A stretch of 64,000 bases of DNA from Effrenium voratum (GCA_963377175.1 CAUJNA010003735.1:213501-277500), one strand, 5' to 3'. Shown: positions 10,446 through 21,305, counted from the first letter of the stretch. Numbers and translations: made by a program. The notes: generated by a model from the sequence alone, not told the origin.

Positions 10446-11706
10446 TGAGTTTACCCTGTCTGTGGAGCAATTAGCTAGCATCGTAGCCAGGTTGCACGTT
10501 TTCTCCGCTGCCGTTGTGGCTTTGACTCGGATAGAGCGCAATAGCGGATTCTCGCTGAAACCCAAGCTGGTGGCGGAGCCGGTCGTCCATGGAGGCATAT
10601 CCCGTTGCACCGCGAAGTGATTCGGGATCTCGGGAATGGTGATGATGACGGGGCAGGACGCGAAAAAAAGGGGAAAGGGACAAAACGGCCGTCTGATCGG
10701 CGCGCAAGCGCCATGGCTCGGGCCGGCAAGCGCGCTGACCGCTGAGCCATGGCGCCGTGGCTTTCGTTTTTTGGGGTTAACCGTTCTGTTTTCTGTTGTC
10801 GCGTGACAACTAATAGTTCTGACCGCCCACCTTCCGACGACTTGACGCTCAAATCTTAAGGAGTGGACAGCGGCGCCGTCCGCCGTCGGGCAGGTCCCGC
10901 GCCGAAGGGCTGACCCCTTGAGGTTGACCTCTCTGCTTCCCCTGTTTAGTTTGTGTTTGGTTGATTTTTCCTGGTACCGCTCCAAATATCGTGGTCTGTC
11001 TGAAGGTGAGGCCTTGGACGTCGATGCGGGGTTTCAAGATCGTCGAGCAGTACGGTTTCTGGGGCGATGGGAGCTTCGGTGACGCGCAACTGGCCTTCCA
11101 AGGGCCCAAACATAGCCTGACAGGCGCAGAAAAGCAAAACAACATGCCGACGACTGAGAAGATCGTCAGCGATGGCAAGCTGTCCGGCGACAAGCGGGCA
11201 AAGATCGGGTTGTCCGACGAAACGTAGGCAGCGATGTCACGATTCTAGTCTGTGCTGACCCGATGCAAGGGGCCAAGGCTTCACAACGGCCACCCGTGAA
11301 GGTCGGCTGAATTGCCTGATAGCTGAGGAGGGCCGTGACGTTTTGCGTGTTGCATGGACGTGCGCCCGTACACGAGGGGCGTGAACCTACCTTATCTGTG
11401 GAGCAGCTGTCTAACATGCTAGCCAGGTTGCACGTAATCTCCGCCGCCGTTGTGGCTTTGACTCGGGTAAGGGCGCTCTTGGGTTGATGCTGCGAGAAGA
11501 ACGGAGGCTTGCCGTAGAAGAGGAGGGTGCTCATCCTAAAGTTGGTTGAACAGAAGGCCGCAAGCAAAGTAACCGATGCCCATTTGCGGACTGTGTATGG
11601 TTTTATACAAACTATGACTTGTGAACAGTTTTCATCTATAACCAGGGAAGATACCCAAAACACAATCAATGGAACGCAGGCTGGTTTTGACGCAACGTCC
11701 GCTGAA
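10446..11706 (+). pseudogene. Degenerate, internally duplicated coding-like segment
   Basis: About 100 bp at 10,448 recurs at 11,390. Both read VEQLxxxxARLHVxSAAVVA on the + strand (VEQLASIVARLHVFSAAVVA and VEQLSNMLARLHVISAAVVA). Between them, 10,961-11,227 is an open frame with a plausible amphipathic protein (KIVEQYGFWGDGSFGDAQ). Stops and frame changes separate the pieces. This suggests a decayed mobile-element or retro-copied gene fragment inside a gene 1 intron; the family is not recognised. Confidence 0.4.
10700..10757 (-). repeat. tRNA-like fragment (possible SINE head)
   Basis: On the - strand the text GCGCCATGGCTCAGCGGTCA resembles a tRNA 5' half with a Pol III A box (TGGCTCAGCGG). 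A perfect 12-bp inverted repeat brackets it (10,708-10,719 and 10,744-10,755). No clear B box follows, so it is not a full tRNA. It may be a tRNA-derived element fragment or simply a hairpin. Confidence 0.3.
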
Positions 11707-13107
11707 TGAACATTTTCTCTGTCGGTTTCAATTGGAGATACTGATGATTGGGTGTGATTTCATGAGTTAGAGTGGCACCTGGAGCAAGGAGAAGGCGAGG
11801 AAAATAGGTTTAGGGATTGGAGACTGTCCGGTGTATGGGAAAGCTCGGCAAAGGCCACCAAAGCACTTGGGCCTATTCGCAAACGATGAACCCCAGTTAG
11901 GTCTTCTGAGGGGCTTTGCCCAGATGAAACCAATCATTGGTAAACAGTTGTACCTCATTTGTTTTTGATGAAAATGCGGAACGGGAGTACGTTATATATA
12001 ATAGGGTTTGCAGCTGTTTTGTTTGAAGCGTTTTAAGGATCCACAGGTTGGCAAAATGCCTTGTTTCGCGAAGTGAGGTGGGAAGATGCCGAACTGTGTC
12101 AAATCAAACTGTTCCAAGGACACAAAAAAAAACACCTCAGGCCGCTGTCATTTTCCGAGAGCAACGAGGCAACCATCAAAACTGGCTGCGCAAGGTTGAT
12201 TTTGGAAAGGCGTGCGTTTTTTTTTTTTTTTTTTTTTTGGCTGGGTTCGCGTTCATTGGGATATTGAGGTGTTACCCCCCCTGAGATTGTAGGTTGTCAA
12301 ATCTCTGACTCTGGCCGAACAAACTCCCCTTACAGCGACCAAGTGGGTCATGAGGGATGATTCTCTTTGGTGTATGTGGAGAATGGAGATGGTCATTGTC
12401 ATCGCCCCTCCAGAAAACCACATGGCAGAATTTTGTCGCCAACATCCCGATCTGAGGAGTTCCTTGTGGTTTGGGGGCTCGGGTTTTGTCGGGTTTTGAC
12501 GCCCAGGTGGCCAGCAGAGCATGTCCGAAGCGGACTGTTTGCTTCTAGGCGCGGGGAGATTTCATCCGCTGAGCCGACGGTTGGGTTCCTGCGGTGAGGT
12601 TCCAGTCTATCATCATTTCTTGGTGGCTCCCAGCCATCCGGCTCCTTAGCTTTTTAGCCTTTTAGTGTTTGGTGGTAGTTTCCATTTGGCCCACTAAAGG
12701 TTAGTCACCTTTAGCGGGGGATCTGCGGCAGGTTTTGGGAAGGTCATGGCTTCACCAAGTTGTTCAAGACTCAAGAACACCAGCACACTCTCTGGTCCCT
12801 GATTTGCCCATGATTTCAGGAACCTTCATCAGGATCTGCGCCGAATGATCCTTGCTTAAAGGGAGCCTTGGGCACTAGCCAAGCCGAACTGGCTCGATTG
12901 CGACTACAACCCACGTGGCGGTTCCGTTTTTCATCCAGATCCTTGCAGGTTAGGTTCCACTACATTTGGGTTTTTGTTTTTGCCACACCCTTTGAATCAC
13001 CAGGGGGGTTCTCCCGAAGCCGAAGAGGATACCAACAAGGAGCCCTCATTTTGACACGCCCCAAGTGGGTGTGTCTCAAAATAGGGCAACCCCCAAACCG
13101 TATGTTC
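11707..13107. other. Non-coding, one weak exon candidate
   Basis: A poly-T tract (12,219-12,238) and a family D repeat (about 12,629-12,733) are present. Around 12,871-12,948 the + strand has a coding-like stretch (SQAELARLRLQPTWRF) ending CAG|GTTAGG, but no neighbour fits its phase. Confidence 0.4.
12629..12733 (+). repeat. Family D repeat copy
   Basis: Shares CAGCCATCCGG(C/T)TCCTTAGC and a downstream TTAGTCAC...GCGGGGGATCTG block with 640-745. Internal CCCACTAAA and TTTAGTGG words form an inverted pair. Function unknown. Confidence 0.5.
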
Positions 13108-16100
13108 TTCCGGTGTCCCTTTTAAACCACCGAAAACGGGGTACCCTGAAAAAGTTGGTTAAAACGTGTGTTTGGTTTTTCTCGGTTTCCCTTTTGAGCC
13201 ACCGAAAACAGGGTGCCTGAAAAAACAAGTGAAACGTGTGTTTGTTTTTAGGTTTTCCTTTTTAAACCACCTGAAAACGGGGTACCCTGACAAAAAATAC
13301 ATAAGTGAACCGCGTGTTTGCTTTTTCGGTTTTCCTTTTTAAACCACCTGAAAACGGGGTACACTGAAAAAAAATAAGTGAACCGTTTTTTTCTTCCGGT
13401 TTTCCTTTTTAACCCACCTGATAACGGGGTACCCTGAAAAAAATAAGTGAACCGTGTGTTTGTTTTTTCGGTTTTCCTTTTTAAACCACCTGAAAACGGG
13501 GTACCCTGAAAAACAAATAAGTGAACCGTGTGTTTGTTTTTTCGGTTTTCCTTTTTAACCCACCTGAAAACGGGGTACCCTGAAACAAAAATAAGTGAAC
13601 CGTGTGTTTGTTTTCTTCGGTTTTCCTTTTGAAACCACCGAAAACAGGGTGCCCCGAAGAAAAAATAAGTGAACCGTGTGTTTGTTTTTTCGGTTTTCCT
13701 TTTGAAACCACCGAAAACAGGGTGCCCCGAAGAAAATAAGTGAACCGTGTGTTTGTTTTTTTCGGTTTTCCTTTTTAAACCACCTGAAAACGGGGTACCC
13801 TGAAGAACAAGTAAGTGAACCGTGTGATTGTTTTCTCGGTTTTCCTTTTGAAACCACCGAAAACAGGGTGCCCCGAAGAAAAAATAAGTGAACCGTGTGT
13901 TTGTTTTTTCGGTTTTCCTTTTGAAACCACCGAAAAACAGGGTGCCTGAAAAAAATGTTGAACCGTGTGTTTGTTTTTCGGTTTTTCTTAAATTTTCAGA
14001 CACCGAAAACAGGGTGCCCGAACAAAATAAGTAAAACGTGTTTTTTCCCGGTTTTTCTTTTTAAGCCACCGAAAACAGGGTGCCCGAACAAATAAGTTAA
14101 ACGTGTTTTTTCCCAGTTTTTCTTTTTAAGCCACCGAAAACAGACTACCCTGAAAAAACACTGAACCGTGTGCTTGTTTTTTCGGTGTCCCTTTTTGAGC
14201 CACCGAAAACAGGGTACCCTGAACAACATATTAAGTGAAACATGTGTTTGTTTTTCGGTTTTCCTTTTGAAACCACCGAACACAGGGCTACCCTGAAAAA
14301 CATATTAAGTGAAACATGTGTTTGTTTTTCGGTTTTCCTTTTGAAACCACCGAACACAGCGCTACCCTGAACAAAATATTAAGTGAAACATGTGTTTGTT
14401 TTTCGGTTTTCCTTTTGAAACCACCGAACACAGGGCTGCCCTGAAAAAATATTAAGTGAACCATGTTTTTTTTGGTTTTCCTATTGAAACCACCGAACAC
14501 AGGGCTACCCTGAAAAAATATTAAGTGAAACATGTGTCTGTTTTTCGGTGTTCCTTTTGAAACCACCGAACACAGGGCTACACTGAAAAAATATTAAGTG
14601 AAACATGTGTTTGTTTTTCGGTTTTCCTTTTGAAACCACCGAAAGCGGGCTACCCTGAACAAAATATTAAGTGAAACATGTGTTTGTTTTTCGGTTTTCC
14701 TTTTGAAACCACCGAACACAGGGCTACCTGAAAAACATATGAAGTGAAACATGTGTTTGTTTTTCGGTTTTCCTTTTGAAACCACCGAAAACGGGCTACC
14801 CTGAAAAAATATGAAGTGACACATGTGTTTGTTTTTCGGTTTTCCTTTTGAAACCACCGAACACAGGGCTACCCTGAAAAAAATATTAAGTGAAACATGT
14901 GTTTGTTTTCTTCGGTTTTCCTTTTGAATCCACCGAAAACAGGGTGCCCCGAAGAAACAAATTAAGTGAACCGTGTGTTTGTTTTTTTCGGTTTTCCTTT
15001 TGAAACCACCGAAAACAGGGTGCCCCGAAGAAAAAATAAGTGAACCGTGTGTTTGTTTTTCGGTTGTCCTTTTTAAACCACCTGAAAACGGGGTACCCTG
15101 AAGAACAAGTAAGTGAACCGTGTGTTTGTTTTCTCGGTTTTCCTTTTGAAACCACCGAAAACAGGGTGCCCCGAAGAAAAAAAAAGTGAACCGTGTGTTT
15201 GTTTTTTCGGTTTTCCTTTTGAAACCACCGAAAAACAGGGTGCCCCGAAGAAAAAATAAGTGAACCGTGTGTTTGTTTTTTCGGTTTTCCTTTTTAAACC
15301 CTGAAAACGGGGTACCCTGAAGAACAAGTAAGTGAACCGTGTGTTTGTTTTCTCGGTTTTCCTTTTGAAACCACCGAAAACAGGGTGCCCCGAAGAAAAA
15401 ATAAGTGAACCGTGTGTTTGTTTTTTCGGTTTTCCTTTTGAAACCACTGAAAAACAGGGTGCCTGAAAAAAATGTTGAACCGTGTGTTTGTTTTTCGGTT
15501 TTTCTTTTTCAGACACCGAAAACAGGGTGCCCGAACAAATAAGTAAAACGTGTTTTTTCCCCGGTTTTTCTTTTTAAGCCACCGAAAACAGGGTGCCCGA
15601 ACAAATATGTGAAGCGTGTTTTTTTCCCAGTTTTTTGTTTTTAAGCCACCGAAAACAGACTACCCTGAAAAAACACTGAACCGTGTGCTTGTTTTTTTCG
15701 GTTTCCCTTTTTGAGCCACCGAAAACAGGGTACCCTGAACAACATATTAAGTGAAACATGTGTTTGTTTTTCGGTTTTCCTTTTGAAACCACAGAACACA
15801 GGGCTACCCTGAAAAACATATTAAGTGAAACATGTGTTTGTTTTTCGGTTTTCCTTTTGAAACCACCGAACACAGGGCTACCCTGAACAAAATATTAAGT
15901 GAAACATGTGTTTGTTTTTCGGTTTTCCTTTTGAAACCACCGAACACAGGGCTACCCTGAAAAAAATATTATGTGAAACATGTGTTTGTTTTTCGGTTTT
16001 CCTTTTGAATCCACCGAACACAGGGCTACCCTGAAAAAAATATTAAGTGAAACATGTGTTTGTTTTTCGGTTTTCCTTTTGAAACCACCGAACACAGGGC

Positions 16101-16904
16101 TACCCTGAAAAACATATTAAGTGAAACATGTGTTTGTTTTTCGGTTTTCCTTTTGAAACCACCGAACACAGGGCTACCCTGACAAAAAATATTAAGTGAA
16201 ACATGTGTTTGTTTTTCGGTTTTCCTTTTGAAACCACCGAACAACATGTGTTTGTTTTTCGGTTTTCCTTTTGAAACCACCGAACACAGGGCTACCCTGA
16301 AAAATATATTAAGTGAAACATGTGTTTGTTTTCGGTTTTCCTTTTGAAACCACCGAAAACGGGCTACCCTGAACAAAATATTAAGTGAAACATGTGTTTG
16401 TTTTTCGGTTTTCCTTTTGAAACCACCGAACACAGGGCTACCCTGAAAAAATATTAAGTGAAACATGTGATTGTTTTTCGGGTTTCCTTTTGACACCACC
16501 GAACACAGGGCTACCCTGAAAAAAATATTAAGTGAAACATGTGTTTGTTTTTCGGTTTTCCTTTTGAAACCACCGAACACAGGGCTGCCCTGAAAAAGTT
16601 TTTAAGTGAAACATGTGTTTGTTCTTCGGTTTTCCTTTTGAAACCACCGAACACAGGGCTACCCTGAACAAAATATTAAGTGAAACATGTGTTTGTTTTT
16701 CGGTTTTCCTTTTGAAACCACCGAACACAGGGCTACCCTGAAAAAAAAATAAGTGAAACATGTGTTTGTTTTTCGGTTTTCCTTTTTGAGCCACCTGAAA
16801 GCGGGGCTAGCCTGAAAAAGTAAGTGATAAACGTGTGTTTGTTTTTTTGTTGTTGGTTTTTTTTCTCGAAACCACCGAAAACAGGGTGCTCCGAAGAAAG
16901 AATA
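13108..16904 (+). repeat. 74-bp minisatellite array, about 50 units
   Basis: The repeating unit is about 74 bp, with variant subtypes: one has AAGTGAACCGTGTGTTTG and another AAGTGAAACATGTGTTTG, each followed by TTCGGTTTTCC, GAAACCACCGAA and a GGG(C/T)-ACCCTGAA block. Each unit can form a hairpin (TTCGGT...ACCGAA). Long open frames in it are a by-product of repetition. Order of subtypes repeats: the rare block beginning ATGTTGAACC at 13,955 returns at 15,472, so a roughly 1.52-kb segment was duplicated. The array ends just before the exon at 16,927. Confidence 0.9.
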
Positions 16905-16926
16905 AGTGGCGGCAAATCTCCGCCAG

Positions 16927-17010
16927 GCTGCTGCTACGACGCCAGCTGCGCCTCCCTGCCCAACTTTGATGGGCGCCAGACGCCGGGCTTCCAACCGGAG
17001 GCACAGCAGC
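16927..17010 (+). CDS. Gene 1 exon: Cys-containing insert
   Basis: After CGCCAG|G the frame reads CCYDASCASLPNFDGRQ followed by TPGFQPEAQQ, with a CC-x3-C cluster. It ends CAGC|GTGCTG, a GT donor in phase 1, which fits the phase 1 start at 18,291 (completing an Arg codon before TERCC). The 5' border is uncertain: CAG|G at 16,926 gives phase 1 while the previous exon ends in phase 0. Composition is GC-rich against AT/GT-rich flanks. Confidence 0.55.
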
Positions 17011-17583
17011 GTGCTGTGTTGTTCTTTTTTTGTTTGGCTCACTCCCTGAGTTCATGGAAAGATTAAATACTTAGCCGGTGTTTTTTTTTAAATAATTTTT
17101 TAAACTGCCGTTTCTTTTTTTTTGGATTTTCAAGTGTGTGGAAAGATTTAAGTGGTAAATAAAAGGTTCAGACTTTCTTTGGCCAGTCCACTCAGGTGTT
17201 GAGTTGGGGGGACCGGCTTTTAGGGTGGGTTTAAAGTGATGGCAAAATTGGGAACACCCCGAATTTGCGAATTTGAAGGCACGTTTCCTTTTTCAGGCAG
17301 TGTCGAGCGCTTTAGAGGCCAAAGGTTCCTTTTGGTTCTTCACTAGATCCCTTCTAGGCGGACGTCATGACTCGTCTAACTGTTGGAGCCGGTTTGGCTC
17401 ATGGTTTGCATTTCACACCCGATGTGCTCTTGGGAGAACTCGAAAAATATGTCCTGACGTGAGCTGAGTGATGCTCTTTGCTGCCAGGTGTCTGAGCTGA
17501 TGGCTTCCCCTCTAAAAATGGTTAACCCCATTCTCTTTCCTTCAGGCACTGGGCAACTGGGGTGATAAATCAGACTGCACCAG

Positions 17584-17644
17584 GATGTCCTCACCCGCGT
17601 TGACGGCGCCAAGCTAGAACCGCCCATCTCCTTCGTGTACGGAG
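17584..17644 (+). CDS. Gene 1 candidate exon
   Basis: Between CACCAG|G and GGAG|GCTTGG. Reads DVLTRVDGAKLEPPISFVYG, the only frame without a stop. It ends in phase 1 at a GC donor, matching the start of 18,291, so it could be an alternative or additional exon upstream of that one. Its own 5' phase (0) does not match the exon ending at 17,010. Confidence 0.4.
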
Positions 17645-18290
17645 GCTTGGGAGGAACACGACTGGCACTCTGAAAAAACCCAAAGGAGACCAAAGTTTGG
17701 AAAGGACAGCAGACGAAAGTGTCCCCTGATTCGGGATTGCTTTGCATGTTTGGCCGGTCACTTGAACGAAATGATCATTACTGTATTGGTTGGTTTTGTT
17801 TGTAAGCTTTCTGGGCAATTGATGGGTTTCCGGGTAGAGTGCATGCCCTAGCTCTGATAAGTACACCAACCACGCTCTGCCCGAACAGCAATATTCACGT
17901 CGTTTTAAGACCTTGGACATTTGGGAATCCACCTTCCATGCGTTCCGCCCACCTGTTTAATACGGAAAAAAGGGAACCACGACCATGGCAATCTTAGCAG
18001 TTGCTGTATCAGGACAGATTTGTTTCTGAGCAATTCCTCATACCTCCTGTTGCTTTCCTTCGTGGATGCTCTCATTCGACATGAGCGAACGAACGAACCT
18101 GTTTGGAGGGACCATGGCGGCCATGCCTCTCTTTTCATGCTCCTATTGCTTCTTCTTTTGCTGCAGAAACTCCGGTCCTTCTTGTGCGTCCCTCCACCCC
18201 CAGCCCTCCACCCCTCCAGCCCTCTCCACCCCTCCAGCCCTCCCGCCCTCTCCACCCCCTCCAGCCCAGCCCACCCCTGCAGCTCGCGAG

Positions 18291-18387
18291 GCACGGAGCG
18301 CTGCTGCCACCCCAACCTGCGGCCCATGGCGACGCTGGACGTGGCCGAGTGGCCCAACGGCCTGGCGCTGGACGCCGCCAACCGACT
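18291..18387 (+). CDS. Gene 1 exon: Cys pair and first half of NHL repeat
   Basis: Starts GCGAG|GCACGG after a C-rich tract. Reads TERCCHPNLRPMATL, then WPNGLALDAANRL. It ends CGACT|GCCGGG, a GC donor in phase 2. Joining to 19,445 completes a Leu codon and gives LALDAANR-LLYVAEGKD with correct NHL spacing. Confidence 0.7.
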
Positions 18388-19444
18388 GCCGGGGATCCCC
18401 GGAGCCCAGATCGGAGGAGTCGCTGTCGGGGCCCAGATCGACGGATTTTTGTTCAATGGGCGGACACGAACTGCTGGACATGGTGAGGAAGATTTACTTT
18501 ATGTACCAACCAAGTTGTTAGGGAAATCCAAGTTTGGAGGTGCACCGCCATTTTTGGCGGTTGGCTCGTGCTGACTGGTCCAAAGCCAAGCTGATTTTTG
18601 TTTTTTGAGTTGGCCGGCAGTTTTGGGGTGTGGCTTGAGGGGGAACCACTTTGTTTTGGGGTGTGGCTGGACCGAAATAGAAGTTTGAACAATTGAATCG
18701 TTGGTAGTTCAACCTCGTGGCAAGATGTGTGACAAAATAGGGATCCCCGACAACAGTGAGTCTCCTTTTGGTTTCCCAACCTGAAGAGGGTGCCTACGAA
18801 ACAAACACACACCCATTTGTACCATCGATAGTCTGTTACGGGGGACCTGTTGTTTTAATCAGTTCCCATTGTCATTTCGCCTGGATAAAGGGAAACATGT
18901 GTTTGGCCAGGGTCGCTCATGATCTTCGGGTTGAGGGGATAGTTCGAGTCTGGGTACAGGGACCTATTTCCAGAGTTCGGTGCTTTGCACGGGTCTTAGG
19001 TGAAGCAGCGAAGCCGACGTAGGGGTGAAGTGCGGGTTTCGTGGGATCAAGCCGGGACCTCTCTGACTCAGTTTGAGCGATGTTCCGGTTAACTAAACAT
19101 GGACTGGAATCGAAGAATCTGCAATTTAACTTAGTAGGAGGCAAAGGCTGAGGTAGGAAAACAGCAAGAGGCAAAGGGGGCCCCTTGATTTTCACTGTGC
19201 ATTCGATTTGTTGCGCGCTCGCACAGACATAAGTAACCCTTCGGTGAACCATTCTCGGAAAAGACTCCGAATGATTTTGACTATAGGGCGTGCGTATGAT
19301 GGTGAACAAAGTGTGTTTCCTGACCCAATTGTCGCATTTTCAGTGCGGCACTTGTTTGTTCATCCATTGCCCTTTTGTTAGGATGCTGATCTCCAGACCA
19401 ATCCAAACCACTTAATGAATAGGTTAAGTGCGACCTGCTTTGAG

Positions 19445-19490
19445 GCTCTACGTCGCAGAAGGCAAAGACCATCGTGTGGCACGCATCTCA
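19445..19490 (+). CDS. Gene 1 exon: second half of NHL repeat
   Basis: Reads LYVAEGKDHRVARIS after TTTGAG|G. The 3' border is not settled. A GC donor after ATCTCA (19,490) or a GT after GCTT (19,515) are both possible. No later exon of this gene was recognised. Confidence 0.6.
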
Positions 19491-19995
19491 GCGCGTCGCA
19501 TCAGCCCCTTCGCTTGTTTGGGGTTGGGGCTTGGTTTTGGATGGGATTAAGCCGGAACCAATGAGGAGTCAACCTGTTTTTCTCCAGCCAAAAGCCCCCC
19601 GCCGGCCCCCACGGCCATTTAAGACAACCTTTGTGTCGTGGTTCAGAACTCCTTCATTGGTCCCAACTCCCACTGTAATCCCTGCTCTCACATCCCTGAG
19701 AGTTTTTCCCCCTAGCTCGAAATCTTGCCTTGAAGGCAGCATGACAAAGTGGGTTTCGGGCTGCTTGTGAAAGGAAGCCACAAATATTTCGCGTGGGTTC
19801 CCAGTGCCCGAAAACCGGCCCCGCTGTCCTTTTCGCAGGTACGCATTCATCTCGATGAAGGGCGATGCGTCTCCGCGCCTCGACCATTCTTTGATGGCTG
19901 ATTCTTGTTGGTCGCGCATGCGTCTGGGATGTCTCTGTCTTGCGGACGAAAAAGTAATTTTGTTTGCCCAGGAAAACGAGACTGGCAAGAGGAAC

Positions 19996-20130
19996 AACTG
20001 TGGATGGACAAAACCCTGCACCGCTTGGAAACCATGGTTGAAACCATTGTTTGTTGGTATTTTACAGGGAAATCATCCTTCCAGGGTCGCTGAGGTGGTG
20101 CGAAATGGATTTCGCAACCATCCACAGTAT
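19996..20130 (+). mobile_element. Family A inverted-repeat element (MITE-like)
   Basis: Terminal inverted repeats of about 30 bp: left end ACTGTGGATGGACAAAACCC and right end TTTCGCAACCATCCACAGTAT. The internal text TTTGTTGGTATTTTACAGGG looks like a 3' splice site. There is no coding capacity, so it would be non-autonomous. Confidence 0.65.
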
Positions 20131-20217
20131 CGTCAGGGTTGAGGCAACTTTGGGCTCTGGGCCAGGCTTGATGCCAGAGTTGGGTTCCGATGTTTCATTG
20201 GCTTCAGCCGCGCGTTC

Positions 20218-20347
20218 ATCCTGTGGACGGACGAAGTCCATTTCGCACCATCCAAGAAAATCTGGAATGTTTCGATTCCGCAGTACCAAGAAACTGTGGT
20301 GTGGCATGGTTTCTTAGGTGATGCAGGATTTCGTCCATTCACTGTAT
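20218..20347 (+). mobile_element. Family A element, diverged
   Basis: Ends CTGTGGACGGACGAAGTCC and GCAGGATTTCGTCCATTCAC, about 130 bp, same terminal repeats as the neighbour at 19,996. Internal sequence has diverged and the splice-like core is lost. Confidence 0.55.
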
Positions 20348-20570
20348 GTTTTGGCAAAACCTCCATTTTGAGCGGTCGTAGAATTCAGGCTCTTGTTTCC
20401 GGGTGAAACCGGGGAGGTTGGGGGACACTGGGTTGCGTCCAATGAAAAACTGTATCAACAGAACCGCGACGGAACGCGGTTCAAAGTTCGCAGCGCGCTT
20501 CACCATGCTAGAGTCCAGCTTGATTTCCTGACTTAGATTCTGGCTACTTTAATGTTGGGGTGTCCAAACC

Positions 20571-20615
20571 ATACTGTGGGTGGGCGAAATCCTGCACCAC
20601 TTGGGATCCTCCCCA
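20571..20615 (+). mobile_element. Family A element, one end only
   Basis: Only the left terminal repeat (ATACTGTGGGTGGGCGAAAT followed by CCTGCACCACTT) is recognisable; the rest is missing or too diverged. Confidence 0.45.
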
Positions 20616-21177
20616 AGTCCGCATTTTGATTGTAGCTCGTTTGGTGGGTTTGAGCATCACCTTGTGGTTGCCAAAATAGAGTGGTTGTTCTGTTGGTGGA
20701 ATGATGTTTACAGGTTGGACATATAGTTGGAGATCCGCTGGGCTAACACATGTACCAGCATTCTCGTTCTGGTGTGGCATGTGCCAGGGTTCCTTACACG
20801 TCCAACTTGTAAATACCACGCCGCCAAAGAGAACTCACTGTAAGTTTGGCGCTCCAACCCGTGATTGACCCTTTCAGGTTGCTTGTTATACGTTCAAGAA
20901 AATAACAATGTGCCCCGTGGTACGCTGCTAATCATAACGAGCTCGCCTGGGGTAAACAAACTCGATTATAAGACCTTGCCTGGATGTTTGTGTTAATATT
21001 CTGCAGACATGCATACACACTCATTTACAAGCCACATGTACAGATTGTCACAGTGGATCCATTGTCGGGGCACAGAAACGTCCAAACATCCAGCGGTCAA
21101 TGGTCCATTTGGCAGGGCATTGGGACTGGTGTGTCTCCAGTTGTCACAAGAGTAGTGGTAAAGGTTGACCGTGGTTC

Positions 21178-21305
21178 ATACTGTGGATGGACAAAATCCT
21201 GCACCACTTTGAAACCTGGTTGAAACCATGGTTTGTTGTTATTTACAGGGGAATCATCATTCCAGGGTTTCTTGGGTGGTGCAGGATTTCGTCCCTCCAC
21301 AGTAT
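21178..21305 (+). mobile_element. Family A element, best-preserved copy
   Basis: A 128-bp copy with near-perfect terminal inverted repeats: ATACTGTGGATGGACAAAAT at the left and ATTTCGTCCCTCCACAGTAT at the right, each extended inward by CCTGCACCAC/GTGGTGCAGG. The core GTTGTTATTTACAGGGGAAT is shared with other copies. Confidence 0.75.

Larger units (their letters stand above)
785..19490 (+). other. Gene 1 model: multi-exon NHL-repeat protein
   Basis: Proposed joined exons are 785-821, 1727-1797 (weak), 2786-2855, 3022-3074, 3718-3757, 4839-4964, 7359-7443, 8640-8716, 9720-9808, 10245-10367, 16927-17010, 17584-17644 (weak), 18291-18387 and 19445-19490. Joining them restores at least four NHL repeats of the form PSG-LALD-(4 residues)-LLYVAD-x-GNxRIRRVD. 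NHL repeats build six-bladed beta-propellers used for protein, RNA or sugar binding; no catalytic residues are evident. Donors are mixed: GT after 3074, 4964, 10367 and 17010; GC after 3757, 7443, 8716, 9808 and 18387; GA after 2855. Phases agree at every junction between 2786 and 10367 and from 18291 to 19490. The step 10367 to 16927 is unresolved, since phase 0 meets phase 1, so an exon is probably missing there. The N-terminus, any signal peptide and the C-terminus are not seen. The NHL identification is secure; the full exon list is not. Confidence 0.65.

Noticed and set aside
13108..16904. Regularly spaced repeats suggestive of a CRISPR array, and long Lys/Phe-rich open frames on the - strand
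   Set aside because: Units are contiguous with no unique spacers, the DNA is eukaryotic with introns, and the frames exist only because a 74-bp unit with few stops is repeated.
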